Source: VXYL01 sp963422285
GTDB lineage: Bacteria; Pseudomonadota; Gammaproteobacteria; Pseudomonadales; Azotimanducaceae
Direction: 5' to 3'
NCBI GenBank assembly: GCA_963422285.2
Contig: CAXXJO010000002.1
Coordinates: 620,001 to 684,000, forward strand
Length of the DNA stretch: 64,000 nucleotides
Shown here in pieces: positions 9,084 through 18,199 of this stretch. The notes under the pieces are model-generated. The model did not search any database, was not told where the DNA came from, and was given only the letters and a program-made list of their open reading frames with translations. A program made the position numbers and the translations under genes. The first letter of the stretch is position 1. Each line of letters begins with the position of its first letter.

Positions 9084-11102
9084 TCAGGCTGCCAGATAGG
9101 CCGTCCGCAGTTCCCGGATCTCGTCTCGCACTGTCGCGGCCTGCTCGAATTCCAGGTTCTTGGCGTGCTCGAACATCTTCTCTTCCAGTTCGCCAAGCAG
9201 CTTGCCCAGCGCCTTCGGGTCGCCGTCCACGATCGGCGGCGCTTTCTTCGCGCTCGTCGCGCCCCTGCGCTTCGGCACGGGGGCGCCGGGGGCCGCGCGG
9301 GCGCCTTCCATGACGTCGGCCACCGCCTTGACGACCGTGCGCGGCACGATGCCGTGCGCCTTGTTGAAGGCCAGCTGCCTGTCGCGGCGGCGGCTGGTTT
9401 CGTCAATGGCCCGTCGCATGGAACCCGTGGTCCGATCGGCGTAGAGGATCGCCCGCCCGTGGATGTTGCGCGCCGCCCGGCCGATGGTCTGGATCAAGGA
9501 CCGCTCGGCGCGCAGAAAGCCTTCCTTGTCCGCATCCAGAATCGCCACCAGAGATACCTCCGGCATGTCCAGTCCCTCGCGCAGCAGGTTGATGCCTACC
9601 AGCACGTCGAACTTGCCGAGGCGCAGGTCGCGCACGATCTCCATGCGCTCCACGGTGTCGATGTCCGAGTGCAGGTAGCGCACCCGAACGCCGTGCTCGT
9701 CCAGGTACTCGGTGAGGTCTTCGGCCATGCGCTTGGTGAGCGTAGTCACCAGCACCCGCTCGCCGCCGGCCACGGTGCGGCGGATCTCCTGGAACAGATC
9801 GTCCACCTGGGTGGACGCCGGGCGCACATCCACCGCCGGGTCCACCAAGCCGGTGGGCCGCACCACCTGCTCTACCACGCTGCCGGCGCGCTGCTCCTCG
9901 TAGGTGCCCGGGGTCGCGGACACGAAGATGGTCTGCGGGGCGAGATGCTCCCATTCGTCGAAGCGCAGCGGGCGGTTGTCCAGCGCCGATGGCAGCCGGA
10001 AGCCGTACTCCACCAGCGTCTCCTTGCGCGAGCGGTCGCCCTTGTACATGCCGCCGATCTGGGGCACCGTGACGTGGGATTCGTCGACGATCAGCAGCGC
10101 GTCCTTGGGCAGATAGTCGAACAGCGTCGGCGGCGGTTCCCCCGGCGCTCGCCCGGAGAGGTAGCGCGAGTAGTTCTCGATGCCGCTGCAGTAGCCTAGC
10201 TCCTTGATCATCTCCAGGTCGAAGCGGGTGCGCTGCTCCAGACGCTGGGCCTCCACCAGCTTGTTGGCATTCTTGAGCACCCCGAGGCGATCGGCCAATT
10301 CGTCGCGGATGTCGTCGATGACGGCCACAATTCGCTCCCGGGGCGTGACGTAGTGGGTCTTCGGAAACACCGTGTAGCGAGGCAGCCGATTCAACACCTC
10401 GCCGGTGAGCGGATCGAACGTGGCGAGATTTTCGATCTCGTCGTCGAACAGTTCCACCCGCACCGCCTCCTTCTCCGATTCGGCGGGAAAGATGTCGATG
10501 ACGTCGCCGCGCACCCGGTAGGCGCCGCGCTGGAAGGCCATGTCGTTGCGGGTGTACTGCAACTCGGCCAAGCGGGTGATCAAGTAGCGCTGATCCACCC
10601 GGTCGCCGCGGTCCAGGTGCAGCACCATGCGCAGGTAGGACTGCGGATCCCCCAAGCCGTAGATGGCCGATACCGAGGCGACGATCACCGTGTCGCGCCG
10701 CTCCAAGAGCGCCTTGGTGGCCGACAGCCGCATCTGCTCGATGTGCGCGTTCACCGAGGCGTCCTTCTCGATATAGGTATCCGAAGTCGGAACGTACGCC
10801 TCCGGCTGGTAGTAGTCGTAGTAGGAGACGAAGTACTCCACGGCATTGCGCGGAAAGAACTCGCGGAACTCGCCGTAGAGCTGCGCCGCCAAGGTCTTGT
10901 TGGGGGCGAGCACCAAGGTGGGCCGCTGCACCCGCTCGACGACGTTGGCGACGGCGAAAGTCTTGCCGGAGCCGGTGACGCCAAGCAGGGTCTGATGGGC
11001 GAGGCCGGACTGCAAGCCGTCCACCAGCCCCGCGATAGCGCTGGGCTGGTCGCCGGCCGGTCGGTAGTCGGCAACGACCTGGAAGTCGGCCACGGATTGC
11101 AT
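9084..11102 (-). CDS. uvrB: UvrABC excision nuclease subunit B
   Basis: DNA-damage recognition helicase of nucleotide excision repair, loaded by UvrA and partner of UvrC. At 672 residues it matches the family length. Visible are Walker A GVTGSGKT (residues 42-49), the DNA-probing beta-hairpin YFVSYYDYYQPEAYVP, helicase motifs DESHVT, SATPGTYE and TIGRAARN, and the C-terminal UVR domain (LLGELEEKMFEHAKNLEFEQ) that contacts UvrC. No obvious LexA box lies immediately upstream. Ordinary housekeeping gene. Confidence 0.98.
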   Translation of the reverse strand: MQSVADFQVVADYRPAGDQPSAIAGLVDGLQSGLAHQTLLGVTGSGKTFAVANVVERVQRPTLVLAPNKTLAAQLYGEFREFFPRNAVEYFVSYYDYYQPEAYVPTSDTYIEKDASVNAHIEQMRLSATKALLERRDTVIVASVSAIYGLGDPQSYLRMVLHLDRGDRVDQRYLITRLAELQYTRNDMAFQRGAYRVRGDVIDIFPAESEKEAVRVELFDDEIENLATFDPLTGEVLNRLPRYTVFPKTHYVTPRERIVAVIDDIRDELADRLGVLKNANKLVEAQRLEQRTRFDLEMIKELGYCSGIENYSRYLSGRAPGEPPPTLFDYLPKDALLIVDESHVTVPQIGGMYKGDRSRKETLVEYGFRLPSALDNRPLRFDEWEHLAPQTIFVSATPGTYEEQRAGSVVEQVVRPTGLVDPAVDVRPASTQVDDLFQEIRRTVAGGERVLVTTLTKRMAEDLTEYLDEHGVRVRYLHSDIDTVERMEIVRDLRLGKFDVLVGINLLREGLDMPEVSLVAILDADKEGFLRAERSLIQTIGRAARNIHGRAILYADRTTGSMRRAIDETSRRRDRQLAFNKAHGIVPRTVVKAVADVMEGARAAPGAPVPKRRGATSAKKAPPIVDGDPKALGKLLGELEEKMFEHAKNLEFEQAATVRDEIRELRTAYLAA

Positions 11103-11225
11103 GGCGGCAGTTTACGCTATCCGCAGGCCGCATGGCTCGCCCTGGAGCGGACGGCTTCGAGGCGAGAGCGACGGGGGGATGCCTCCGCATGCCGGGAATT
11201 GCCTTGGGCTTGGCGCTACGGCTCT

Positions 11226-11409
11226 CCTGGACAATATACCCGCTTCGCCTGGCACGGCCCCGCCGATGGCAGCGGCAGCGACTACTACCGCATCCAGGGG
11301 CCGAGGCTGCTGATCGAGTTCTCGACCCAGGGCGATCTAGGCTACGATGCGGGACACTACCATTCCATCTATCGCAACCCCACCCGCGAATACGGCGGCA
11401 CGATGCCGG
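11226..11409 (+). pseudogene. C-terminal fragment of a DUF3500-family protein
   Basis: A short open stretch reads TRFAWHGPADGSGSDYYRIQ, then GPRLLIEFSTQG, HYHSIYRNPTREYGG. The order (F-W-G, YYRIQGP, IEF, H-x-H, R-P-T-x-E-Y-G) is that of the C-terminal end of DUF3500 proteins. Nothing upstream belongs to the family: uvrB begins at 11102 on the other strand. The fragment lacks a start and most of the domain. The rest of 11103-11600 shows no other gene. Confidence 0.55.
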
Positions 11410-11600
11410 CAGCCGGAACGCGGGTTCCAGCCCCGGAGCCGGCGGCCGGGACGGCGAACCACTTGCGACCGCCCGGATTAAGTCGCAGGTGGCGCAACCA
11501 AAGGCAGGCCCTTGCCCAGCGAAACGCCTAGGCCAGCTTCCCGGCGGCACCAGCCCAACGATCCCTAGCTGCCTACCGAGACAGGTGCTTGCAATCTGTC

Positions 11601-11705
11601 TCACATTGGCTTGGCGCGATACCAAAACCAATAGGCCGCCCCCGTAAGCGGCGGGAAGATCGTCATGCCGTGAAATACCAATCGCCCAAAGGCATCGACG
11701 TTCAC
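11601..11705 (-). CDS. Possible 34-residue membrane peptide
   Basis: GTG start at 11705. It reads NVDAFGRLVFHGMTIFPP then LTGAAYWFWYRAKPM, with one hydrophobic segment followed by a basic end, as in small single-pass peptides. It follows the broken membrane gene at 11732 by 26 bases on the same strand. No family is recognised and the ribosome-binding site is weak, so this could be chance. Confidence 0.25.
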   Translation of the reverse strand: MNVDAFGRLVFHGMTIFPPLTGAAYWFWYRAKPM

Positions 11706-11731
11706 CCGTTTATCGCCGCACTGGCAAGTCG

Positions 11732-11931
11732 CTACTGTTGTAAAGAAGCCAGCAGCAACTGAACGAACGGGATGGTCAGTACGGCCAGCAGAAGGCCGGC
11801 AAACCGAATTGCAGCGAGCCGTCTTCGACATCGACATCGACATCGACAATGTTGGATGTCACAGTCGTGAACATGGCCAGAATAATTCCGGGCACGATAT
11901 AGAGCGGAACCGGCGGGAAGCAATCGCTCAT
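11732..11931 (-). pseudogene. Small two-pass membrane protein, frameshifted
   Basis: ATG 11931 overlaps the stop of the upstream PLD-like gene (ATGA). The first frame gives a hydrophobic segment (YIVPGIILAMFTTV) and an acidic VDVDVDVED run encoded by repeated GATGTC hexamers, then stops at 11776. A second hydrophobic segment (RFAGLLLAVLTIPFVQLLLA) follows in the neighbouring frame to 11732. A single-base shift near 11810 would join them into a 65-residue two-helix protein. No family recognised. Confidence 0.5.
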
Positions 11932-12503
11932 GCCGGCGTCGTGGCGCTCTCGGCATCCTGATTGAACTGCCTGATGCATCTTCCGAACACCCTCTTTCTC
12001 GTTCGCGGCCTAGCGTTGGTGCAATTCAACAACTTGAAGTTCCTTTCCGGCTGCCCGTGTCCATGGGACGACAGGTGACCGACGACCCCGTCATCTGCAA
12101 TCTTGTAGTGGATATCGCGGTCCGGGCGGTCGCCGCTTCGATACGTCACCAAGAAGCGGCCCGGATAGGCGTTGCGCAGTTCCCGCACCATGTCCAGGTC
12201 GGCTTGGTCATTGAACAAACACCTGATCTCAAGCGTCGAACACTCTTCGAGCCGGTTCCGCACAGCCTCAATCGCCGTGCGGTCGTCGTATACGGTACCT
12301 GCGATCTTGTCGCCGTCGTCGTGGATGATCAACCGCTCTTTCGCTGCTCGCAGGACGCGGACGAACATGTCCACGACAGCGCTGTCGTCATTGACGCCGC
12401 TATGCACTTTGACTTTTTGGCTATCCGCCGCCCACCACCAAACCACTACTGCCGGCAGGACAGCGCCGATGGCGATGGCGACGACAACGATCTCGCCGAC
12501 CAT
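11928..12503 (-). CDS. Membrane-anchored phospholipase D-like protein
   Basis: 191 residues. An N-terminal transmembrane helix (IVVVAIAIGAVLPAVVVWWW) is followed by a cytoplasmic domain resembling single-copy PLD-like proteins: DMFVRVLRAAKERLIIHDDG, LEIRCLFNDQADLDMVRELR, and DIHYKIADDGVVGHLSSHG. The H-x-K of the HKD motif is present, but the Asp spacing is imperfect, so phosphodiesterase activity is doubtful. Translationally coupled to the small membrane gene downstream. Codon use is less GC-biased than in its neighbours, suggesting an accessory gene. Confidence 0.5.
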   Translation of the reverse strand: MVGEIVVVAIAIGAVLPAVVVWWWAADSQKVKVHSGVNDDSAVVDMFVRVLRAAKERLIIHDDGDKIAGTVYDDRTAIEAVRNRLEECSTLEIRCLFNDQADLDMVRELRNAYPGRFLVTYRSGDRPDRDIHYKIADDGVVGHLSSHGHGQPERNFKLLNCTNARPRTRKRVFGRCIRQFNQDAESATTPA

Positions 12504-12562
12504 GCTTGCCTCCTCTGTCTACCGCAACGGACTACACCGGTTTTGGCCCGAAGCTACCAACG

Positions 12563-14749
12563 CTACGGCAGCCGGAACGCCGTCAGGCGGGCGGGTTCGG
12601 TGCCGGCGCCCGTGGCCAGCACCACGAACTGCCTGCCGCCGGCCATGTAGGTCATCGGCGGCGCCGACAGGTGCGTACCCAGAACCGCATGCTGCCAGAG
12701 CAGGCTGCCAGTGGCCTTGTCCAAGACGCGCAGGCTGGAGGGCCGCTGCCAGCCGCTGCGGTGGCCGTGGAAGATCAGCTGGCCGGTCACCAGCAGACCG
12801 GGCGCGTTGCCGGGGACGCCGAGATCCGGCAGGTCGAGACCCTGCAGCAACGGGTGGCCCTGCGGCCCTCTGCCGTTGGCTGCCTTCCAGGCGATCTCGC
12901 CGGTGTCGAGGCGGTAGGCCGTAATGCTGGACCACGGCGGCTTGACCACGGGCAGACCGCCTATGTCGATGCCCGAGGGCCGGATGCGATAGGGGTAGCC
13001 GAAGCGCTTGGCGTCCACCTCCTGGGCGAAGATCGCCAAGGGCATGCGCCTCGAGCCGACGTACAGCATCCGCGTTTCGGGATCGAACGCCGCGCCGCCC
13101 CAGTTGGCGCCGCCGCCCCAGCCCGGCACGATCAGGCTGCCCTGCCTGGACGCCGGCAGGAACAGCCCGCCCAGGCGCAGCCGGCTGACTTTTTCCAGCG
13201 CCCGCTGGCGCAGTTCCGGCGTGAAGTCGATCAGGTCGTCTTCGGTCGCGCCCTGCATCTCGAACGGCGGCGGCCAAGTGGGGAACGGCTGGGTAGGAGA
13301 CGCCCGTTCGCCGTCGAGGTCGCTCGCCGGCACGGGCCGTTCCTCGATGGGCCAGAGCGGTTTGCCGGTCACGCGGTCGAAGACGTACAGGAAGCCGACT
13401 TTGCTCACCTGGGCCACGGCCTTCACCGGTCTGCCGTCCATGACGAGATCCGCCACCACCGGCGCCGCCGGCAGGTCGTAGTCCCAGATGTCGTGATGCA
13501 CGGTCTGGAAATGCCAGACGCGCTTGCCGGTACGGATATCCACGGCCACCAGGGAAGTGGCGAACAGGTTGTCGCCGGGACGCAGGCCGCCGTAGAAGTG
13601 GCTGGTGGGGGCGGTCACCGGCAGGTAGACGTGGCCGAGATCCGCATCGCAGCTCATCATCGACCAGACATTGGTGTTGCCCATCCACTGCCAGGAATCG
13701 TCGCCCCAGGTTTCGTTGCCGAACTCGCCGGCTTGCGGCACGGTCTTGAACGCCCACAGTTGGCGTCCCGTCTTCGCGTCGAAGCCGCGCACGTCGCCCA
13801 AGGGCACGTTCTCCCGCCAGTCGTCGCGGCGGCTGACGTGGGAGGTGTCCGACGCCTGATTGCCGACCACCACGACATCGCCGCAAACCGCCGGAGCGTA
13901 GCTCCAAGAGGACGCGCGGCGGTCGATGGGGCGGCGCAAGCCGGTGGCCAGGTCCACGCGCCCGTCCTTGCCGAAGTTCGCCAGCGGCTTGCCCGTGGCC
14001 GGCGACAGCGCGATCAGCCAGCCGTCGCTGGTGGCCAGCAGGATGCGCCCGCCATCCTCGTCCCGGTGGTAGCCCAGGCCGCGGGTGGAAAAGCCGAACA
14101 TCGGCGGGCGCGGACCATCGCCGGTGCCGGGATCGAAAGTCCACAGGGTCTCGCCCGTCAGCGCATCCACGGCCGCCACCGCGGAGAACGCTGTGCGCAC
14201 GAACAAGCGCCCGCCCACCATCAGCGGCGTGGCCTTGAAACCGTCCGGCGTCTTGCCGTCCTTGCCACCGTAGCGATGGTTGTCGAACGCCTCCCATACC
14301 CAGGCGATGCGCAGCTGGTCCAGATTGTCCGGCGCGAGCTGGTTCAGCGGCGCGTACTTGCGGCCACCGAGATCGCCGCCGTAGGCCGGCCAATCGCCGT
14401 GGCTGGTGGTGTAGTCGAACGGCCGACGCCGATCCTCCGGCAACGGCCCAAGCGCTGGCAGCGGAGCCACGGCCATGCGCTTGCTCACGAACGGCGGCGA
14501 ACGCGAAACCAGAGCGTCTCGCGCCGCCAGCCACGCCACGTCGATCTTCTCCGCGCCGCGCCGTTCTCGTTCCGCGATCAGCCACAGGCCACGTTCGCTG
14601 TGGCCCTCGCCGCCGCTGGCGGTGACGTGGCAGAACGCGCAGTCCCGAGCGCCGTACTTCATCGCCGGTGCCAGGAACTCGGGATTGGCGCCAGCGGGAA
14701 GCGCCAGCGACAAGGCCGCCAACGTGCCGAGGACGGCATTAGTACGCAT
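12563..14749 (-). CDS. PQQ-dependent dehydrogenase with N-terminal c-type heme motif
   Basis: Secreted quinoprotein that oxidises alcohols or sugars and passes electrons to the respiratory chain. Residues 1-21 are a signal peptide (AVLGTLAALSLALPAGA). A single CAFCH motif at 37-41 can bind heme c covalently. The rest is a beta-propeller of repeated blade motifs of the PQQ type, such as TGETLWTFDPGTGDGP, TGKPLANFGKDGRVDLATGL and GETRMLYVGSRR-like segments. At 728 residues it matches membrane or periplasmic PQQ dehydrogenases. Its ATG overlaps the end of the PhyH gene by 11 bases, so the two are translationally coupled. No cytochrome partner gene is adjacent. Confidence 0.8.
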   Translation of the reverse strand: MRTNAVLGTLAALSLALPAGANPEFLAPAMKYGARDCAFCHVTASGGEGHSERGLWLIAERERRGAEKIDVAWLAARDALVSRSPPFVSKRMAVAPLPALGPLPEDRRRPFDYTTSHGDWPAYGGDLGGRKYAPLNQLAPDNLDQLRIAWVWEAFDNHRYGGKDGKTPDGFKATPLMVGGRLFVRTAFSAVAAVDALTGETLWTFDPGTGDGPRPPMFGFSTRGLGYHRDEDGGRILLATSDGWLIALSPATGKPLANFGKDGRVDLATGLRRPIDRRASSWSYAPAVCGDVVVVGNQASDTSHVSRRDDWRENVPLGDVRGFDAKTGRQLWAFKTVPQAGEFGNETWGDDSWQWMGNTNVWSMMSCDADLGHVYLPVTAPTSHFYGGLRPGDNLFATSLVAVDIRTGKRVWHFQTVHHDIWDYDLPAAPVVADLVMDGRPVKAVAQVSKVGFLYVFDRVTGKPLWPIEERPVPASDLDGERASPTQPFPTWPPPFEMQGATEDDLIDFTPELRQRALEKVSRLRLGGLFLPASRQGSLIVPGWGGGANWGGAAFDPETRMLYVGSRRMPLAIFAQEVDAKRFGYPYRIRPSGIDIGGLPVVKPPWSSITAYRLDTGEIAWKAANGRGPQGHPLLQGLDLPDLGVPGNAPGLLVTGQLIFHGHRSGWQRPSSLRVLDKATGSLLWQHAVLGTHLSAPPMTYMAGGRQFVVLATGAGTEPARLTAFRLP

Positions 14750-15893
14750 ACTGATCCACCCGCGCCTGGGCTTGAGAGATGCCCTTGCCGCGCACCACGG
14801 CAGGATCGAGCCAAGCGTCTATGGCCACTGCTTCGTAGCCGAACCCCAGACCGCGATCCAGCACTTCATCCCGAGTCAGCCAGTCGCCGGAATAGCGCAC
14901 GGGGAAGCCGTGGCCGCCCAGTTCGAAGGCGTACAGGCGAGCGAGGCGGTCGCCTTCGTCGTAGTCGCCCACATAGGTCAGCCACGGCGTCTCGACCTGC
15001 ACTTGCTTGCGCATGGCGGCGTGAGCGGCGGCGATGTAGTTGCCGAGATCCCAATCGGGAATAGCGCGTTCGTGGAACGTCGCGCCGCCGGGCAGCTTGC
15101 CGTCCAGAAACAGATAGCGGTCGCCGCGCTGCAGCAGTACCCGCGCCGTGGCGATGGGCTTGTCGCTGTGGAAGGCGATGGCGGCGCGGCCCGCTGCCGG
15201 CAGCGCCCGATGGGCGGCATCGCTGAACGGGTAGTAGCCGGTGGCGGGCGGGCAGCTCGCCGAGGCGTACTTGTTGAAGAAGCCGATGCGATGCTCGTTG
15301 GAGCGGTTGGGCGCGGCCTTGTGCCAGCAATGCATGTTCATCAGCAGCAGGTCGCCCCGTTGCAGTTCGGGATCGACGAAACCGTCGTCATCCGGGACGA
15401 TGGCAGGGTCCACTTCCAGCGTTCGTCCACCGATATCGCGGACACGCTCCAAGCGGTGCGATCCCGGCGCGACGAAAAGCTGGCCGCGGCGGGCGTCGAA
15501 GTCCGCCAGCGGCACGATGGCGAACAGCCAGTTCATGGACGAGCCCACGGGCCGCCAGCGCTTGTAGTCGTTGTGCTTGGGAATGCCGGGACCGTCCGGG
15601 GTGCGGTCGTAGACCACGAAAGCGGTGAGGATCGGCTCGTCGCCGAGCAGGGTTCGGGCAGCGTCCAGAATGGCAGGGTGGCCGGCCACGAAACCGAGAT
15701 CCGGATCCGCCATACAGCTCTCGGCGAGGGTGTAGCGGCCGGGTTCCGGGTACTTGGCCGGCAGCGGCCCGTGCCGCGGCGGATGGCGCTTGAAGGCGTT
15801 GGCGAAGCGCTCGATCTCGGCGTCGTCAAGGGCGTTGCGTACCACCGCGAAGCCGTCGCGCGAGTATTGTTGAACTTGTTCGGCAGTCATCAT
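14739..15893 (-). CDS. Phytanoyl-CoA dioxygenase (PhyH) family protein
   Basis: Fe(II)/2-oxoglutarate dioxygenase of 384 residues starting MMTAEQVQQYSRDGFAVVRN, the classic N-terminus of the family. The iron ligands are H-x-D in KHNDYKRW and the distal His in MNMHCWHKAAPNRS, followed by the 2-oxoglutarate Arg (EHRIGF). A C-terminal extension of about 120 residues beyond the usual core includes GGATFHERAIPDWDLGNYIA. The stop overlaps the start of the PQQ dehydrogenase gene, suggesting that the two act on one substrate pathway. Substrate unknown. Confidence 0.85.
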   Translation of the reverse strand: MMTAEQVQQYSRDGFAVVRNALDDAEIERFANAFKRHPPRHGPLPAKYPEPGRYTLAESCMADPDLGFVAGHPAILDAARTLLGDEPILTAFVVYDRTPDGPGIPKHNDYKRWRPVGSSMNWLFAIVPLADFDARRGQLFVAPGSHRLERVRDIGGRTLEVDPAIVPDDDGFVDPELQRGDLLLMNMHCWHKAAPNRSNEHRIGFFNKYASASCPPATGYYPFSDAAHRALPAAGRAAIAFHSDKPIATARVLLQRGDRYLFLDGKLPGGATFHERAIPDWDLGNYIAAAHAAMRKQVQVETPWLTYVGDYDEGDRLARLYAFELGGHGFPVRYSGDWLTRDEVLDRGLGFGYEAVAIDAWLDPAVVRGKGISQAQARVDQYAY

Positions 15894-16060
15894 CGACTTG
15901 GTCCTCCCCCGTTGGGACGCATCTTAGGCTGCGTCTTCTCCAAGAACCTCCGCCTGCGCCGCATTCTACGCCACCCTGGGCGTTCCCATCGTCCGTTTCG
16001 CGGATCGCGGCCAGCGATCGACATCATCGCCGGCGCAGTGGCGCTGCGGCAGGACTTGGC

Positions 16061-17134
16061 CTAGGGCGCGATTTCCCGCAGCGCATCAAGCAGGGCGTCG
16101 TTCTCCCCAGGCCTACCGACGGTAATGCGCAGACAGTCGGCGAGACGAGGCGTTTCAAAGTAGCGCACCACGATGCTGCGCTCGCGCAAGCGTTTGAACA
16201 GCTCGGGCGCGGTAGACGGGTTCTGCGCTCGGCAGAGAAGGAAGTTGGTTTGGGACGGCGTCACTCCGAATCCCAGCGCCCGCAGCGCCTGCGCGAGGCG
16301 GCGGCGTTCCATGCGGACGGCCTGCCAGCTTCGTCTGGCGTGGTCGATGTCGGCGAACGCCGCGGCGGCCAGCGCTTGCGCGATGGCGTCGACGTTGTAG
16401 CTGTCTCGGGTCTTGGTGCGGATCGGTTCGATAAGCCCGACATCGCCGAGCAGAAAGCCGACGCGCAGCCCCGCCAGGGCGTAGCCCTTGGACAGCGTAC
16501 GCAGCAGCAGCAGGTTGTCGTGGGCGGCCAGCAGGGGCGTCAGATCGTGGCCGCGTTCGGGATCGACGAAGTCCACATAGGCTTCGTCCACCAGGAGTAC
16601 GCCGTCGAGCTCCTCTGCCAGGGCGGCGACGGCGTTCGCCTCGAGCAGGATGCCCGACGGCGCATGGGGATTGACGATGCAGGCGAGCTTTGCGCCGGCG
16701 GCATTCATGCGTTCGGCGAAATCCGGCGGCGGCGTCCAGTTGTGCCGCAACGGGGCCGAGACCATCGTGCAGCTTTGTACGCCGGCAAGCACCGGCAGCA
16801 GGGAGTAGCTCGGCTCGGCGATTGCCAACACCGCACTCGGATCCACAAAGGTGGCAAGCGCAAGGCGCAACGCTTCATCGCCGCCGTTGGTGACCACCAC
16901 TTGATCGCCATCCAGGGCGAACCGCTCCGCCACCAGACGGCGCAGCGGATCGGCGGCGGCCGATGGATAGCGACGCAGCTGCGCGGCGTCGAAACGCGCC
17001 AGCGCCTCGCCCACCGCCGGCGATGGCGGATAGGCGTTCTCGTTGGTATTGAGCTTGACCATGCGCGGATCGTCCAGCTGCTCGCCGTAGACATAGCCGG
17101 CCATGCGGCGGACGCGGTCGCGTTCGTAGCTCAT
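16061..17134 (-). CDS. hisC: Histidinol-phosphate aminotransferase
   Basis: PLP enzyme of histidine biosynthesis converting imidazole-acetol phosphate and glutamate to histidinol phosphate. 357 residues from ATG 17134. Family landmarks: KLNTNENAYPPSP near the start, VTNGGDEAL, NPHAPSG, LLVDEAYVDF, and the PLP lysine in LRTLSKGYALAGLRVGF. The ATG overlaps the AI-2E gene stop (ATGA). No other his genes are in the window, so a related aromatic aminotransferase activity cannot be excluded. Confidence 0.9.
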   Translation of the reverse strand: MSYERDRVRRMAGYVYGEQLDDPRMVKLNTNENAYPPSPAVGEALARFDAAQLRRYPSAAADPLRRLVAERFALDGDQVVVTNGGDEALRLALATFVDPSAVLAIAEPSYSLLPVLAGVQSCTMVSAPLRHNWTPPPDFAERMNAAGAKLACIVNPHAPSGILLEANAVAALAEELDGVLLVDEAYVDFVDPERGHDLTPLLAAHDNLLLLRTLSKGYALAGLRVGFLLGDVGLIEPIRTKTRDSYNVDAIAQALAAAAFADIDHARRSWQAVRMERRRLAQALRALGFGVTPSQTNFLLCRAQNPSTAPELFKRLRERSIVVRYFETPRLADCLRITVGRPGENDALLDALREIAP

Positions 17135-18174
17135 GGCGGTGGTTGTGCCGGTGCTTCGGAATCTCGCTCCGCAGGATCCAGAAGATGCGCGATCCAGGTG
17201 GTGGATGGATTCGCTTCCAGGGCGATCTTCGCGGTCATGGTCAGCGGCACCGACAGCAGCATGCCCACCGGGCCGAGCATCCAGCCCCAGAACACCAGGG
17301 ACAGGAACACCACCAGGGTGGAAAGGCCCAGGCCGCGTCCCATGAAGCGCGGCTCCACCACGTTGCCCATGACCACGTTCACCGCCAGGAAGACCGCCAC
17401 CGTCGCCAAGGCGCTGCCGGCCCCCAGTTGGATCAGCGCCAGCAGCACCGGCGGTGCCGCGGCGATGACGCTGCCGATGGTGGGGACGTAGTTCAGCAGG
17501 AAGGCCAGCACCCCCCACAGGATGGGGAAGTCGACACCGATGATCCACAGCGCCGCGGTGACGAACAGTCCGGTAGCCAAGCTCACCGTGGTCTTGATGG
17601 CGATGTAGCGGTTGACGTTGTCGGCAAAGCGCTGGAAGTACGGCAGGTCGCGGTCCGGGTGGGCCAGTACCGCCCGCAGCTTGTGAGGAAAGCTGGACGC
17701 TTCGGCGAGGATAAAGATCACCACCAGCAGGATCAGGGCGCTGTTGGAGAGTACGCTGCCGAAGCTCGTCAGGGCGTCGCCGGCGAAGCCCAGGACATCG
17801 CCGGGATCGAGCATGCCGGTGGACAATTCGACGCCAAGCCCTGCCAGCCAAGCGAACAAGCTCTCCAACTGCTCGGCAACACGCCCCTGGTAGAACGGCA
17901 GCCGCTCTCGGAACTCCGCCGCGGACTGCGCTACCAGGGCGCCGACGCCGACCAGCACGGCGACCAGCGCCAGCACCACGAGGGCGATGGCCGCCCCCAC
18001 CGGCACCCGGAACCGGTGCAGCCAGAACACGGGTGTCGCAGCGATGGTGGCGATGAACGCCGCCAGCAGCAAAGGCACCATGATCTCCTGCGCCGCCACG
18101 ATGCCAGCGACGATCACCACCAGCGCCGCCACCACGAGCAGCGGGCTCGCTGCCGCCGGAGCGGGTCCGCTCAT
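17131..18174 (-). CDS. AI-2E family (PerM-like) transporter
   Basis: Polytopic inner-membrane protein of 347 residues with the family layout: two N-terminal helices, a soluble stretch (AEFRERLPFYQGRVAEQLES), then five or six helices containing ILWGVLAFLLNYVPTIGSVI, the conserved signature. Relatives export autoinducer-2, sodium or other small solutes. Starts 26 bases after the nitrilase stop and overlaps hisC by 4 bases. Substrate not predictable. Confidence 0.9.
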   Translation of the reverse strand: MSGPAPAAASPLLVVAALVVIVAGIVAAQEIMVPLLLAAFIATIAATPVFWLHRFRVPVGAAIALVVLALVAVLVGVGALVAQSAAEFRERLPFYQGRVAEQLESLFAWLAGLGVELSTGMLDPGDVLGFAGDALTSFGSVLSNSALILLVVIFILAEASSFPHKLRAVLAHPDRDLPYFQRFADNVNRYIAIKTTVSLATGLFVTAALWIIGVDFPILWGVLAFLLNYVPTIGSVIAAAPPVLLALIQLGAGSALATVAVFLAVNVVMGNVVEPRFMGRGLGLSTLVVFLSLVFWGWMLGPVGMLLSVPLTMTAKIALEANPSTTWIAHLLDPAERDSEAPAQPPP

Positions 18175-18199
18175 GGGGAGGCCGAACCTTGGCGCGCGG

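Noticed and set aside
12506..15064. Very long plus-strand frame opposite the PQQ dehydrogenase and PhyH genes
   Set aside because: It mirrors the real minus-strand genes; its Arg/Gln/His-rich composition is that of an antisense shadow.
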